Positions 36,350 through 46,221 of a DNA stretch of 64,000 nt are shown here, piece after piece. Position 1 is the stretch's first letter. Each line of letters starts with the position of its first letter. This stretch comes from Symbiodinium natans (lineage: Eukaryota; Sar; Dinophyceae; Suessiales; Symbiodiniaceae), in NCBI GenBank assembly GCA_905221605.1, contig CAJNDS010000592.1:44299-108298 (forward strand). Direction: 5' to 3'. The notes beneath the pieces are model-generated. The model was given only the letters and a program-made list of their open reading frames with translations, did not search any database and had not been told where the DNA came from. Position numbers and translations under genes: made by a program.

Positions 36350-36472
36350 ATGTTCCTCCTCCTCCTCCTCCTCCTCCTCCTCCTCCTCCTCCTCCTCCCT
36401 CCTCCTCCTCCTCCTCCTCCTCCTCCTCCTCCTCCTCCTCCTCCTCCTCCTCTTCCTCCTCCCCCTCTTTCT
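36350..36472. repeat. (CTC)n microsatellite
   Basis: About 40 CTC/TCC units with one CCC interruption. Opposite frames give poly-Glu, poly-Arg or poly-Gly and are not genes. Confidence 0.97.
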
Positions 36473-36810
36473 ACTCCATTGCAAAAAGGCTGCATGAGCA
36501 TCGAAGAGGACATCCCTCAATTCCCCAGCTCGTCACACACACACACACACATAGAATGACAGACACACGAATATGACAGTCGACCCTGGGCGTTATCGGG
36601 CAGGAATCCAAAAAACTTGGTGGAGAACATGCGTAACCCGCAAGCGCCTTCCCACCCACCCACCCCCGTTTGATGAGTCAAGGCGGCATTTTCAGAGTGA
36701 ATCTGCTCATGCGTTCTCAGTGCGTTCTTCATGCAAGGCATGACTTGCGACGTTGCATGAACATACTCAGTGAGCTGGTCCGCCCACAAGGAGTGATGCG
36801 AGTACGCATG

Positions 36811-37305
36811 TCAAATCTGGTCTCGTGCGAACACATGCCGCATCCGCATCAGGCTGGGGTCTCTGGATTTCTCAGGATTGGACCTGATGCCTCGGCTGCT
36901 TGAGCCGGCTTTAGAAGTTGCTTCGAGATTTGGTTGGACGTGCCAGCAACATCCAGACGTCATGGGCGATGCACTTGGAGCCTCGAAGGGCCCTGCAAGG
37001 GGAATGGCACCATTACCCTTCGTTTCTTCTTCGGCGAACACCCTCAGTATCGGCAGGGTCGGCTCGGGGTGGGCAGCGGAGAGCCTGGCGAGCGGAGAGG
37101 CTGGTGATGGCAGGGGGGCCATCCAATACGTCGACAGCACCAGTACTGCTGAGACATGCTGAGACGTACACAATGCTCTAGGCAAGTGAGAATGAATATT
37201 GACGATGGCAGCAGGAAGCTGCTGAGAGGTTGCATTCGAGCTGGGGTTCAGGAACCCGAGTCTACCGCGTGCGGCCATAGGACATAGACGCATTTTCTTC
37301 TTCAA
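36811..37305 (-). CDS. Open frame of 164 codons, doubtful
   Basis: A long ATG-initiated frame, Pro/Ser/Ala-rich in its middle (LPSPASPLARLSAAHPEPTL). The opposite strand is open too, and no domain is seen. It follows the gene ending at 37336 on the same strand. Confidence 0.2.
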   Translation of the reverse strand: MKKKMRLCPMAARGRLGFLNPSSNATSQQLPAAIVNIHSHLPRALCTSQHVSAVLVLSTYWMAPLPSPASPLARLSAAHPEPTLPILRVFAEEETKGNGAIPLAGPFEAPSASPMTSGCCWHVQPNLEATSKAGSSSRGIRSNPEKSRDPSLMRMRHVFARDQI

Positions 37306-37335
37306 ATCCTCGCAAAATACTCCAAATCATTCAAT

Positions 37336-37697
37336 CTACTCGCGCATGTCCTGTGCTTCTGGAAGTGGTGTGGCCATGCAAATGTCCCCCGCCTGGCGCG
37401 AGTCAAGCCACCACTGCGGGCATCTGTCGTGCATAAACTTCACGCGACTCAGTTCTGGACATCGCAGAAAGGGTAGGTGTACTTCTTGTACAGATAGCCT
37501 TGGCAGTTTCATTGCAAGCCCTCCGCCTTCACTGGGGAGCCTGGGTCCTTCTAACTCGGTTGGGTCAAGAGGGACGCACAGTTTCTTGTCTGCTTCAACT
37601 TTGGGTTGAGAGGCAAGTGGAGCCAGTTTGCAAGACCTTCCCGGCCTCACGTTGAATTATGTCCATGTAGCCAAGTTCATAAATGGCGTACACACTT
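37336..37697 (-). CDS. Unidentified gene, last two exons
   Basis: Exon ~37697-37651 reads VYAIYELGYMDIIQ and ends at a C|GTGAGG donor. After a 52-bp intron the terminal exon 37598-37336 reads EADKKLCVPLDPTELEGPRL and continues 87 codons to TAG, with conserved-looking CPELSRVKFMHDRCPQWW near the middle. Phase 1 agrees across the intron. No family is recognised. More 5' exons must exist. Confidence 0.5.
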
Positions 37698-38467
37698 CTT
37701 GGCCAGCTTAGCGATCTCGTTTGTTCAGTAGTTTTGCCGAGAAAGCTAAGCTAAACCCTATCCGGCGCGAAGGCTCGCGTCACAACACGCAAAGGCAGCC
37801 ACCTGCATAGCAAACGGCTACCAACTTTTTGGGATATTGACGAGGCATGTGCATCGTCCTACATCTTCCACATGTCTAGAGCAGGTGCTGGTGCTCGAGG
37901 CAGTCCCCTAAGCACAGCCTTGCACACAGTAAAGCAGGCATGACACACCTCGACTACTCGTGGGTCAATTCAGGCGCTCGGCAAGAGGTGGTGCCCCACT
38001 CCAGCTCCAATGAGTCCGAGTGCTTCAACCTGCACTTTGAAATCAAACACGCGTAGCGACAAACAAGTAGATGCACCATACCGCGCTTTGGCATTCACCA
38101 GAAACAAAGGGCAGCTGGAGAAAGACATGCCTCCAACCATTCGGATCATTTTCGGCAGCTTCGAGCTCAATCTCAATGCCTGACCGACATGTTGAGCTCA
38201 AAATCCACGCCCTGCAGACATCGCCTTTCGCCCCTCCAGAACCCCAATATTGTTACTATTATTATTATTACTACGATTATTATTAGTTTACTATTATCAA
38301 TATTATTCATATTCTTCATATTATCAAAAAAATATTAATCATATTATCAGTGCCTTTGGGCTCCACGCCGCGCTGGGCCAGCGCTTTGCGCGTAGCCAAG
38401 GCCCGGCGCTTCCGGGGCTCGCGGTTCACCTGAGAAGTAGGGGAGGCAGAGTTGAGGCGAAGGTGGT

Positions 38468-38537
38468 GTAGGGTTTAGGGTTTAGGGTTTGGGGTTTGGG
38501 GTTTGGGGTTTGGGGTTTGGGGTTTAGGGTTTAGGGT

Positions 38538-38618
<81 letters not shown>

Positions 38619-38690
38619 GGTTTAGGGTTTAGGGTTTAGGGTTTGGGTTTAGGGGTTAGGGTTAGGGGTTTAGGGGTTTAGGGTTGTTGC
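38468..38690 (+). repeat. Compound TTTAGGG / TTTGGGG / TTGAGGG array
   Basis: Starts with TTTAGGG, passes through TTTGGGG, then about 13 uniform TTGAGGG units (38537-38624), and returns to TTTAGGG. Preceded by an ATT-rich tract (38240-38345). Confidence 0.96.
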
Positions 38691-39111
38691 AGGAGCAGCT
38701 CTCTGTAAGTGAATACAAAATATTTCTGCAGGGGGTGGGGTGGTGAGGGGGCGGGAATCGTAATTTACCTCTTTGCTCATGTATGAAAACAAGGTCCGGC
38801 CCCATCTTTCGTATATTGGTCTAGAGGAAGAAAACAAGGGAAACGCAGAGTGAATTTACATTGAGATTCGTCAGGAATAGCCTTAACATGGATATGGCCA
38901 GGAGATGCCAGGAGTGTGGAGGAAGAGTGCCCGTTTTTGGGGGGGTTTGGGCCCGTGGCAGACCCCAGTTTATGGTTTAGAGTTTAGGGGAGAGACCGCC
39001 ATAAAGAAGGTATCTGTAAATGCAATAAGATGTGTGTATATATATATGTATATGTTCTGTATATGGGTGTGTGAAATCTAGGATGCGCAGAACAATCAAA
39101 GATGCCAGCCG

Positions 39112-40397
39112 CTAAAGAAGATTGTCGAGCCTCTTGCGAACCGAGCCCTGCACGTCAACAACAAGCGAGTCCTCCAGCTTTTGAGTCACTGTGATGAGGG
39201 AGGCGCCTGTCATAGTCTTAGGCGAATGTTGGGAATATGGGCTATCGAAAGGGCAGGGCTTTTGCATGTGTTTACATGTCGAGATTCATGTGCTAGGAGG
39301 CGGTGTCGACATGTGTCGATCTGATCCAGAGAGCCATCTCTTCAACTCAGGAACGGAAGCTCTGCAATTCGAGTGCCTTCTGGCATTTTCTGTGCCAGTT
39401 TAGCCACCGCTTGCATTTCTGGGTCTCCGAAGGTTGTGGCAACCACCACGGCAAAAGTCACCTGCACATTGAGCCAGGAGCTACAATCGGCCCCCAGCAG
39501 TGTGAGAACTGCACAAGCCCGGTCCACTCAAGCATGTCTTCTGCTTGCAATGTACAAGGTAGGTTTTCATGTGGTCTGTGCTCTTAACTGCGATCCCTTT
39601 TTGGGTTCCTCGAGTATTGGGTATTCGGGACCTACCAAGGGAGCCGATTTTGGAGAACTGTCCATGTGGCTCCGCTAGAAGCACGTGCATGTCTGCCGGT
39701 ACCTCCGGGGCAATGGTCTCCAAGACTGAGTCGAACTCTGCTACGAAGTCACCTTGGGTACATCCATGTACAGTATCGAGGTCTTTGGACACGACGTGGG
39801 ATGCCAATGCCAAGAGCATCGAGACAAGTGCTCTGGGGTTGCTGCCCTTCTGGAAGCTTAGCTCCGGCTTCGTCATGCCCTCTGGAAGCTCCACCTACAG
39901 CACTCAGGTGCCCAGGCAGCGGCACGGCACGCAAAATGGCCCTCAAACAACTTCGGGCCCACCAAGGCAAAAACCCGCATGGGCAAACCGAAACCTCATC
40001 CCTGCCACGGGCCACTACGCCCATCCTTCGACCGTCTGCACCATGCCAGGCCGATGCGGCGCACGCTAGCGTTGATACTAACACTGCTCTCGAAGTCAGG
40101 GTGGCGTGGCCTCCGCAAACTTCGCCTGTGCTGCAGCCTCAATGTCGTTGAGGCTCTGCAGTGTCTCGACGCCAATGATCTCCAAGGTACATAACATTCA
40201 ATGCCATAAGAAGCAACATGGCAACATTACAAGCTCTCAAACAAAAACTGTGATTTGGGCAGCGTAAGCAAGCACCAGATTCTGACGCGTCCCTTCGCCC
40301 AATGGGAGTGTGACTTGACAAGCCTTCTGGAAGGGATGGAGCAGCGCTGCCGCTAAGCAATTCTTGCCGGCGCCACTGCCCAAATCCAAGAAGACGC
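39112..40397 (-). CDS. DOT1-like class I SAM-dependent methyltransferase
   Basis: DOT1-family enzymes transfer methyl groups from S-adenosylmethionine to a lysine on histone H3. Exon 40397-40324 encodes motif I (VFLDLGSGAGKNCLAAALLH, then PFQK); exon 40179-40111 the motif II region (IIGVETLQSLNDI); exon 39752-39703 DFVAEFDSVLETIAPE; exon 39461-39377 motif IV-like AVVVATTFGDPEM and KMPEG; terminal exon 39206-39112 SLITVTQKLEDSL and a basic end, stop TAG. GC donors follow motif I, motif II and KMPEG. The last junction restores MPEG-ASLITVTQKLE, the typical DOT1 ending. The 40110-39753 junction does not match in phase, so an exon there may be missed or misplaced. Family fit is good; histone specificity is inferred, since dinoflagellates carry many DOT1-like paralogues. 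Upstream exons to 44 kb may supply the N-terminus. Confidence 0.8.
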
Positions 40398-40822
40398 CTG
40401 TGTAGCAATGTATAGGCTGCAGGTTGTTGCCAGCGTTGCGATCCTTCAAGCACGTTCTCTATTTTCCTTGTGCACAAGCATGCCCTGGAAGGCGGGTCAC
40501 CGATCAGCGCTGCTTTGCACACCACACAGGACGCAACACATGCGTACAAGTTCTGTACAGCCGCATCCCTGCAGGCTCTCAAGCAACACCACAAGAGGCA
40601 TCGCGATCATTCGCCCGTGAGGTGCGGAATAGTTAACCCCGGCGTGTTTGGCAGCCGCTGGGCAGCTGCAACAGATGCAAGGCGGCAATTCCTCGCCAGG
40701 TGTATGTGATATCATATCACTGCGACCTACATTACTACGCAGACGGATGACGAGGATGATGGCCGAGGTCGCGCAGGCACCTCTCGCAATTGGCGGTTCC
40801 CGCCAGCTTGCTGTGGCTTTAC

Positions 40823-41004
40823 TGAGAGCTCCTCTTTGCCACGTTTTGGTGGCGCACTTGCCGAACGCCGGTTCTCGAAGACATCTTCGAAGGTCCGTGA
40901 TCGAGATTGCTTGGCGCTTGGAGTGCGAGCGGCCGCATTCAGTGCCTGGCGTTGCTGCCGCGCTTGCTCCCTTACATACTTGGAGTATTTGCCTTTCTTT
41001 GGGC
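40823..41004 (-). CDS. Basic exon, probable N-terminal part of the DOT1-like protein
   Basis: The frame opens at CTGAG|GC and ends at a TCA|GTAAAG donor, 60 codons. It is strongly basic (PKKGKYSKYVREQARQQRQA, then PPKRGKEELS), as expected for a nucleic-acid or nucleosome-binding tail. It lies about 430 bp upstream of the methyltransferase motif I exon on the same strand; membership in that gene is inferred. Confidence 0.5.
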
Positions 41005-41358
41005 CTCAGCAGCCCATTGTGCCCAAATGCTCGTGTGCTAAGGGATTGAAGCAGGCACTAGCCTACGACTCGGCGTGGCAGCTTTCTTGAGCCAAGTTCA
41101 CCCGAACAGCCTGCATACACCTGCGCGATCCTGCCGGCGTGCATAAACTGAAGGCAGCTTAAGATGCTTCGTGCCTCGGTTCGGGAAAAGCGGCCCGCAC
41201 TTCTCCTGCGCACTGTGCTTAGCGACTCGCAAAGAAGATGATAGAGCGAAGCAGATCACGTGGCCTTCACGAAGGTCACGAAGCTATTCATCTGAGATCC
41301 AAAGCTTTCCCGTGCATCCACGGTGGAGCAGAGGTGCGTAGCTTCATGCTCATGTGAC

Positions 41359-41552
41359 TCATATGTGCGAGCAAGCAACGACGGAGAAGTTCAGCTCGCT
41401 ATAGGCAAGGGCGATGTTGGGTTCAGGGGCCTGGTACAACTCTGTCAGCAAGTCTTGGAAGCTGTGATCCTCTACTCCTAGGAGTCCCCCAGATTCCCCC
41501 AGGCCTCGACCACCTCCGGCGCATCCTCGCCTTCCTCGCGAGGGGGTGGCGC
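41359..41552 (-). CDS. Two unidentified exons upstream of the DOT1-like gene
   Basis: Exon 41552-41514 (APPPREEGEDAPE) and an exon starting at 41469 (DHSFQDLLTELYQAPEPNIA) are joined by a 44-bp GT-AG intron in phase 0. The second remains open to 41359 but probably splices out earlier. They are acidic, then helical. They may belong to the DOT1-like gene or a separate upstream gene. A further helical frame (DLSEMRHGLLRRHKSLLTML) lies at about 41680-41600. Confidence 0.45.
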
Positions 41553-42186
41553 CTGAAGCCCGCAAACAAATCACGGGAAGTCCGCTGCGGGTGCGCAACT
41601 TGAATGAACATGCTGCGAGCATGGTCAAGAGGGACTTGTGACGTCTGAGAAGTCCATGCCGCATCTCAGAAAGATCCACAACATGCTCACACAGAAAACA
41701 TGCTGTGAACTCGTTGCGACCATTATGTCAAAATGTTGCGAGATGTGGGCGGAATGCCAACAAACATTTCGTGATTAGCAGAGCTAGTAAGCAGAGAAGC
41801 CCCCAATTGATGCCAGGAAAAGTGCCCAAACCATGCCCTCTTAAAGTTAGTGAAAGAGTGAGAGAAACGAGAAAAGACCATATGAAAGGACAAGTCTTAA
41901 AGTTAGGCAAAAGACCCCTTTAAATATAGGGAAATAATAGGGTCCTTTGCTCACTGCTTGTCTAACCTTTCTCTCGCCCGCCAGTAATAATAACAATAAT
42001 ATTGAAAGCACCACCAAGTTATAGTACGGGCCTGAAAACAACTGCACGACTATGGTTTATGCAATGAATGGAAAAATGGTGTTGAGATTGTTCAGGCAAG
42101 GACAATAGACATGATGATAAAAGAAAACCAGAAGACAACACCATACAAAAACACTTAATTTTTCTTCATACTAATTTTTCTATGGC

Positions 42187-42633
42187 ATGGCATTCAAAGG
42201 CCAGGGTCATAGTCGTTGGTTTTTGTTTTTCGAGAAGGGTGTCTTAACCCCGACCTCATTAGGACATTGGTTATATATTGGTTATAGAATGGATAAGGCT
42301 AAGGATTGTGCTTTGTGTTTTGGATCTTTGAGTTGCTTGAGATTTGGGGTTGTGCTATGGATTATTGTCTGGATTGTTTGGAGGTGCTTTGCGTTTTGTG
42401 GGTTTGGAAGGTTTGATTTATTAGGCTGGTTGAGAAATGGGGTGAAAGCGTGGGGGGGGGGGGTTGTTTATGTGAGGTCTGGGGTAAGGGCGTGCGGTGT
42501 TTTGTATTGTCTTTGGGATTCCGTCGTGGGACTTGTAAGGGTTGATTTAGTAGGCGAGTTGAGGCATGGTGCAAAAGCATTGGGGGCGGGGGTCTTGAAT
42601 GTGAGGTCTGGGACCGCAGCCTCTGCTTGCTGA
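42187..42633 (+). repeat. Diverged ~130-bp tandem repeat (open frame of 148 codons)
   Basis: Two diverged copies of a T/G-rich unit lie at about 42355-42482 and 42485-42612, each ending GTGAGGTCTGGG. The plus-strand frame therefore repeats DLLGWLRNGVKAWGGGV and DLVGELRHGAKALGAGV. The frame is hydrophobic and probably non-coding. It lies between minus-strand exons. Confidence 0.5.
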
Positions 42634-42820
42634 ACGACCCCTCCATCGCATAACTAAAAAACTTCAAGTTGCATCGAAGCGAGAGAGAGAGAGAGAGGGG
42701 AGCTCCGGAGAACATCAAGTTGCAAGGGGTTCCTTCGGCTTGTCGGTCATTGGCTAAAGCCATGTACCGGAGGTTAAAAGAATGACAGCCTTCAAGTTGC
42801 ATCGCAAGGGCAAACTTTGG

Positions 42821-43176
42821 CCCTAAACCCTAAACCCTAAACCCTAAACCCTAAACCCTAAACCCTAAACCCTAAACCCTAAACCCTAAACCCTAAACCC
42901 TAACCCCTAAAAAAACCTGCTCTGGGAAGCCTGTAGGGAGACAAGCCTGGGTCCGAGTCCCAGCCGCGAGCAGAACAGACAAGAGGGTATCCATCCGATG
43001 TTCAGCATTCAAGGGGGCTGGGTAACCCTAAACCCTAAACCCTAAACCCTAAACCCTAAACCCTAAACCCTAAACCCTAAACCCTAAACCCTAAACCCTA
43101 AACCCTAAACCCTAAACCCTAAACCCTAAACCCTAAACCCTAAACCTAACCCTAAAACCCTAAACCCTAAAACCCT
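42821..43176 (-). repeat. Two CCCTAAA arrays split by 110 bp of unique sequence
   Basis: Array A 42821-42910 (13 units) and array B 43024-43176 (about 21 units) are in the same orientation. B ends close to the exon at 43370-43202, placing it in an intron. Confidence 0.97.
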
Positions 43177-43201
43177 GCATCCCTTAGGCTTCTGTTACGA
43201 C

Positions 43202-43370
43202 CTGGCCTCCTTCTCTTTCCGTTCTGCCATGGACTTCTGCTTGACCTGCCATGATGGCTCGGGAGCAGGCAGCAGAGCTCTTCTGAACCCCGCGGCCTCC
43301 AATGCTGGAAAATCCTTGAAGATCTCTCCAAAGACTATAGCACGAGCTTCCAGCTCCTCTTCCTCAGGGG
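43202..43370 (-). CDS. Unidentified exon flanked by telomere-type arrays
   Basis: The frame opens after CAGCAAG| and reads PEEEELEARAIVFGEIFKDF, then SWQVKQKSMAERKEKEA, to a GCCAG|GTCGTA donor. It is clearly protein-like. The downstream intron begins only ~25 bp before the 43024-43176 CCCTAAA array. It joins in phase 1 to the exon at 43988-43895. Confidence 0.6.
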
Positions 43371-43617
43371 CTTGCTGCACAGGGAAAGTTCCTGCAATGA
43401 GGCAACCGGGCCTACACAGAATCAGAATGTGTTTCTGGCTGCAAGGACTTGTCAAGAAGCCCACCGCCCTCGGTCTACATGTCCTTGTGACAGAACCACA
43501 ACTTCAGGATGCTGGCCGCAGTTGCATGCAGAGGATAAGAAAACTACCCGATTGTCACGGTGGAACTTACCTACCGTGCTCAGTCCCACTTGTCCATGCA
43601 GCACGCCGTCTGGTGAC

Positions 43618-43658
<41 letters not shown>

Positions 43659-43685
43659 TCATATCCGAGCATGTGCTAAGCACTC

Positions 43686-43785
43686 CTATACTCCCCTTAG
43701 AACCTCAATTAAAATAATATGTTTAATATCCTCTTGGGTTTTATATAAACAAAAATTTAACAAATAATTCCCGAGGGGGATATAG
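43686..43785. mobile_element. MITE copy 2 (100 bp, TSD ACTC)
   Basis: This copy begins CTATACTCCCCTTAG and ends CCCGAGGGGGATATAG and is flanked by ACTC on both sides. It aligns end to end with the element at 30133-30233 in the same orientation. It sits between two minus-strand coding exons (43988-43895 and ~43370-43202), so it is probably intronic. Confidence 0.8.
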
Positions 43786-43894
43786 ACTCCAGTTCTGTTG
43801 CAAGAAAGCTTCCGTGAGAGGAGGCACAGGCTCAGGCGGCACCTCGGCCGCCTGACAATGAGAGGGATCGACAGTATGCGCTGCAACATCGCAC

Positions 43895-43988
43895 CTCCCA
43901 CTACCATGCAACCCATCCCCACCTCCTCTTCAGCCATGGCCTGCCTGAACAAGGACGGGTCATTCTGCTGTTCCATGGGTTCCGACCA
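43895..43988 (-). CDS. Unidentified exon, candidate gene start
   Basis: The frame follows ACACAG| and contains an early ATG (MEQQNDPSLFRQAMAEEEVG), ending at a GGAG|GTGCGA donor. It is acidic. It may be the first coding exon of the minus-strand gene leading to the DOT1-like methyltransferase. About 720 bp away a plus-strand exon begins, so this would be a divergent pair. Confidence 0.5.
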
Positions 43989-44711
43989 CTGTGTTTGACT
44001 TGAAAGCAGTGGTGGTGGTACGAAGTGCTCTCTTCAAGGCCTTCTCTTGTCCCGCTCAGCGTCGCGGGGAGGAAGCACAGGGGCCTCTGATTAAGGTGAA
44101 ATGCTGATGCCGCACCAGGAGATTGGTTTCGAGCCGAGAACCCAAGGTTGCAGTTGGGTTGCAGCTAGAACGGTGCTCTGCTTCTACGACGCTTGAATTG
44201 CTAAGTGTGTTGCGAGCTTGTTGCCTGCAAGGCAAGAACGACGGCCTCATGAGCCGGTATGGTCATGTTTTCGCACCGGGTGGAGTTGGCAGGTGGCTTA
44301 TGCGGCACAGCCACACCTGGATCTGATGCATCATCCACTGGTGGGATCTACGAGAACCAGTGCCTTCACTTCACTGGAAGTACTTGCAGGCACTTCGCAT
44401 CAGCATTGTCAGCTACCCTGAGCATCTGTCATTTAGCAGACATGCTCACTCACCAAGAAGGTTAAGCTGCAGCTGGCACTGGAAACAATGGCATCATCTA
44501 GGAACTGACCGCCTATGTATTTTGGCAATCAGCAAGTGGTATGTAGCAGATACTTTGCTGGTTGTAAGCTACTTACAACTGAATCAACGCAGCACCTCAG
44601 AAAAAGGTCTTGATTGTTGAGTACCAGTGACGGTGGAGAGAAGAGTCTGCCTCATCTCCACCTCACGACTAGGATTCATATCGCGCTGTGGCAAATGGTG
44701 GGCGTCCACAG

Positions 44712-44847
44712 GACACCAAGAAGCTGAATAGCCAGCAACTTGTCGACTGCCCAGGATGCAAAATTGAAAATATCACAAACGAAAACTACCTGAATGAAAA
44801 GGACACCGGCGATTTCGGCGTCAAGGAGCATGTCTTCAACATGCCAG
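44712..44847 (+). CDS. Unidentified plus-strand exon
   Basis: The exon lies between CCACAG|GAC and a CCAG|GTGAAA donor, 45 codons plus one base. The peptide is rich in Lys, Asn and Glu with a CPGC motif (LVDCPGCKIENITNENYLNE, then KDTGDFGVKEHVFNMP). It is much more protein-like than the opposite strand. It marks a switch to the plus strand. No family is recognised. Confidence 0.55.
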
Positions 44848-45495
44848 GTGAAAGCATGATGCCACCACGATGCAGCTTTATCAAGGCATTCGGAGATGCA
44901 ACCCGTCCAATGCTTGCTAGCCATCATGGGATTTGGGTCGTTACTCTGTGACATGGGCGCATGCTTGCGGCCGAGTGGTGTCGGCTATGGTGGCAGTCTG
45001 GAGTTCCATGAAGTGCCCCCGAATTGTGATAATCCAGCGTCACTGCTGTTCAGAGGGTCACCCAGGTCTGGCCAAAAACGCGCAGATTTAGGAAACTGAA
45101 GATTTCGAACATGTGCAAAGTCGAACCTGAACGTCTCCGGCCTGTAGCAATTGAAGCTAACAGATGGATTCCCTCCCCAGAATTGCTACTCCAGGCGTCT
45201 CTAGGCTGCAATAGAAGTGAGGCATGTGGCATTTCATATATGGAGTCGCCAAAAACTGGACGTACAGCAACAAAGCCAGTCTGACCGGAGACTGATTGCG
45301 AATTGAGGTGTCCATGGCGTTCACGTCCTGCACATGAACGCGGTATACTTCTGCTCGGCCAATGGGATCTTGTGGGCCTCATCCCTGCACCACTGAACCC
45401 CAACTTTGATTGGACCCTGAACCCCGAACCAACCCAAGTTCTAAGACGACCTGATGCGGTCCTCAGGAGCAAAATGAACCCTTGGCCTGTAGCAG

Positions 45496-45558
45496 CTAAC
45501 AGTCCTTAATTGGGATTATAATAGGGGGTACAAAAAAATCCCGATTAAGGACTGTTAG
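45496..45558. repeat. 63-bp near-perfect palindrome
   Basis: The 21-nt left arm CTAACAGTCCTTAATTGGGA(T) at 45496-45516 pairs with the right arm at 45538-45558 with one mismatch, around a 21-nt AT/G-rich loop. It could be a solo short MITE or a cruciform-forming sequence. No target duplication is evident. Confidence 0.85.
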
Positions 45559-45974
45559 TATAGGGGGCAACATCCCAACCCAGATCCTGAAACCTCAAGT
45601 TGAACAGTCTCATACGGAGCACCACAACAACTCTGGAGGCCCAATGATCCGAGAAACTATTGGCAACCTGAATTAAGAGACCACGGCACCACCGAGCAGG
45701 AACAATGGAACTGCAACAAAAACATAAACAAAACCATAAGAAGCGAAGCGACGACCGCCACAACCGCAACAACCAAACAACCAAACAACCAAACAACGAC
45801 AGCAACCACAACACAGGCGCATCAAGTCTGGATCCAACATGGGCTGGCATAATGTTTGGCTTTCACGTTGAAGGATGACGGGAAGTGTGTGTATTGTCTC
45901 ACACACAAGCAATCAGCTAGTCAGACAATCAGTCGAACATCAACCAATCGATCCGTCAATCAGTCAAACAAGCA

Positions 45975-46141
45975 GACACAACAAACGCAACAGACACAAC
46001 AAACACAACAAACACAACAAACACAACAAACGCAACAAACACAACAAATGCAACAAACACGACAAACGCAACAAACACAACAAACGCAACAAACACAACA
46101 AACGCAACAGACGCAACAAACGCAACAAACACGACACACAC

Positions 46142-46200
<59 letters not shown>

Positions 46201-46221
46201 GCGCGCGCTTGCGCGCGCGCG
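45975..46221. repeat. 9-bp CAACAAACA repeat, then (AC)n, then GCGCGC tract
   Basis: Eighteen or so CAACAAACR units grade into ~30 AC dinucleotides and end in an alternating GC purine-pyrimidine block (46199-46221). The last two are classical Z-DNA formers. Confidence 0.95.

Noticed and set aside
35998-36559. Long frames of 171-215 codons over the CTC tract
   Set aside because: They consist largely of poly-Leu/Pro/Ser or poly-Gly/Arg/Glu from the microsatellite.
41085-41096. Relic spliced-leader sequence (TTGGCTCAAG on the minus strand)
   Set aside because: Only ten bases match the end of the dinoflagellate spliced leader, within what chance gives in 64 kb, and no coding exon starts right after it.
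42912-42985. tRNA-like element with a CTGGG-TCCGAGT-CCCAG arm
   Set aside because: The T-arm-like hairpin and a CTGCTC/GAGCAG pairing exist, but there is no matching acceptor stem, D-arm or anticodon arm of the right spacing.
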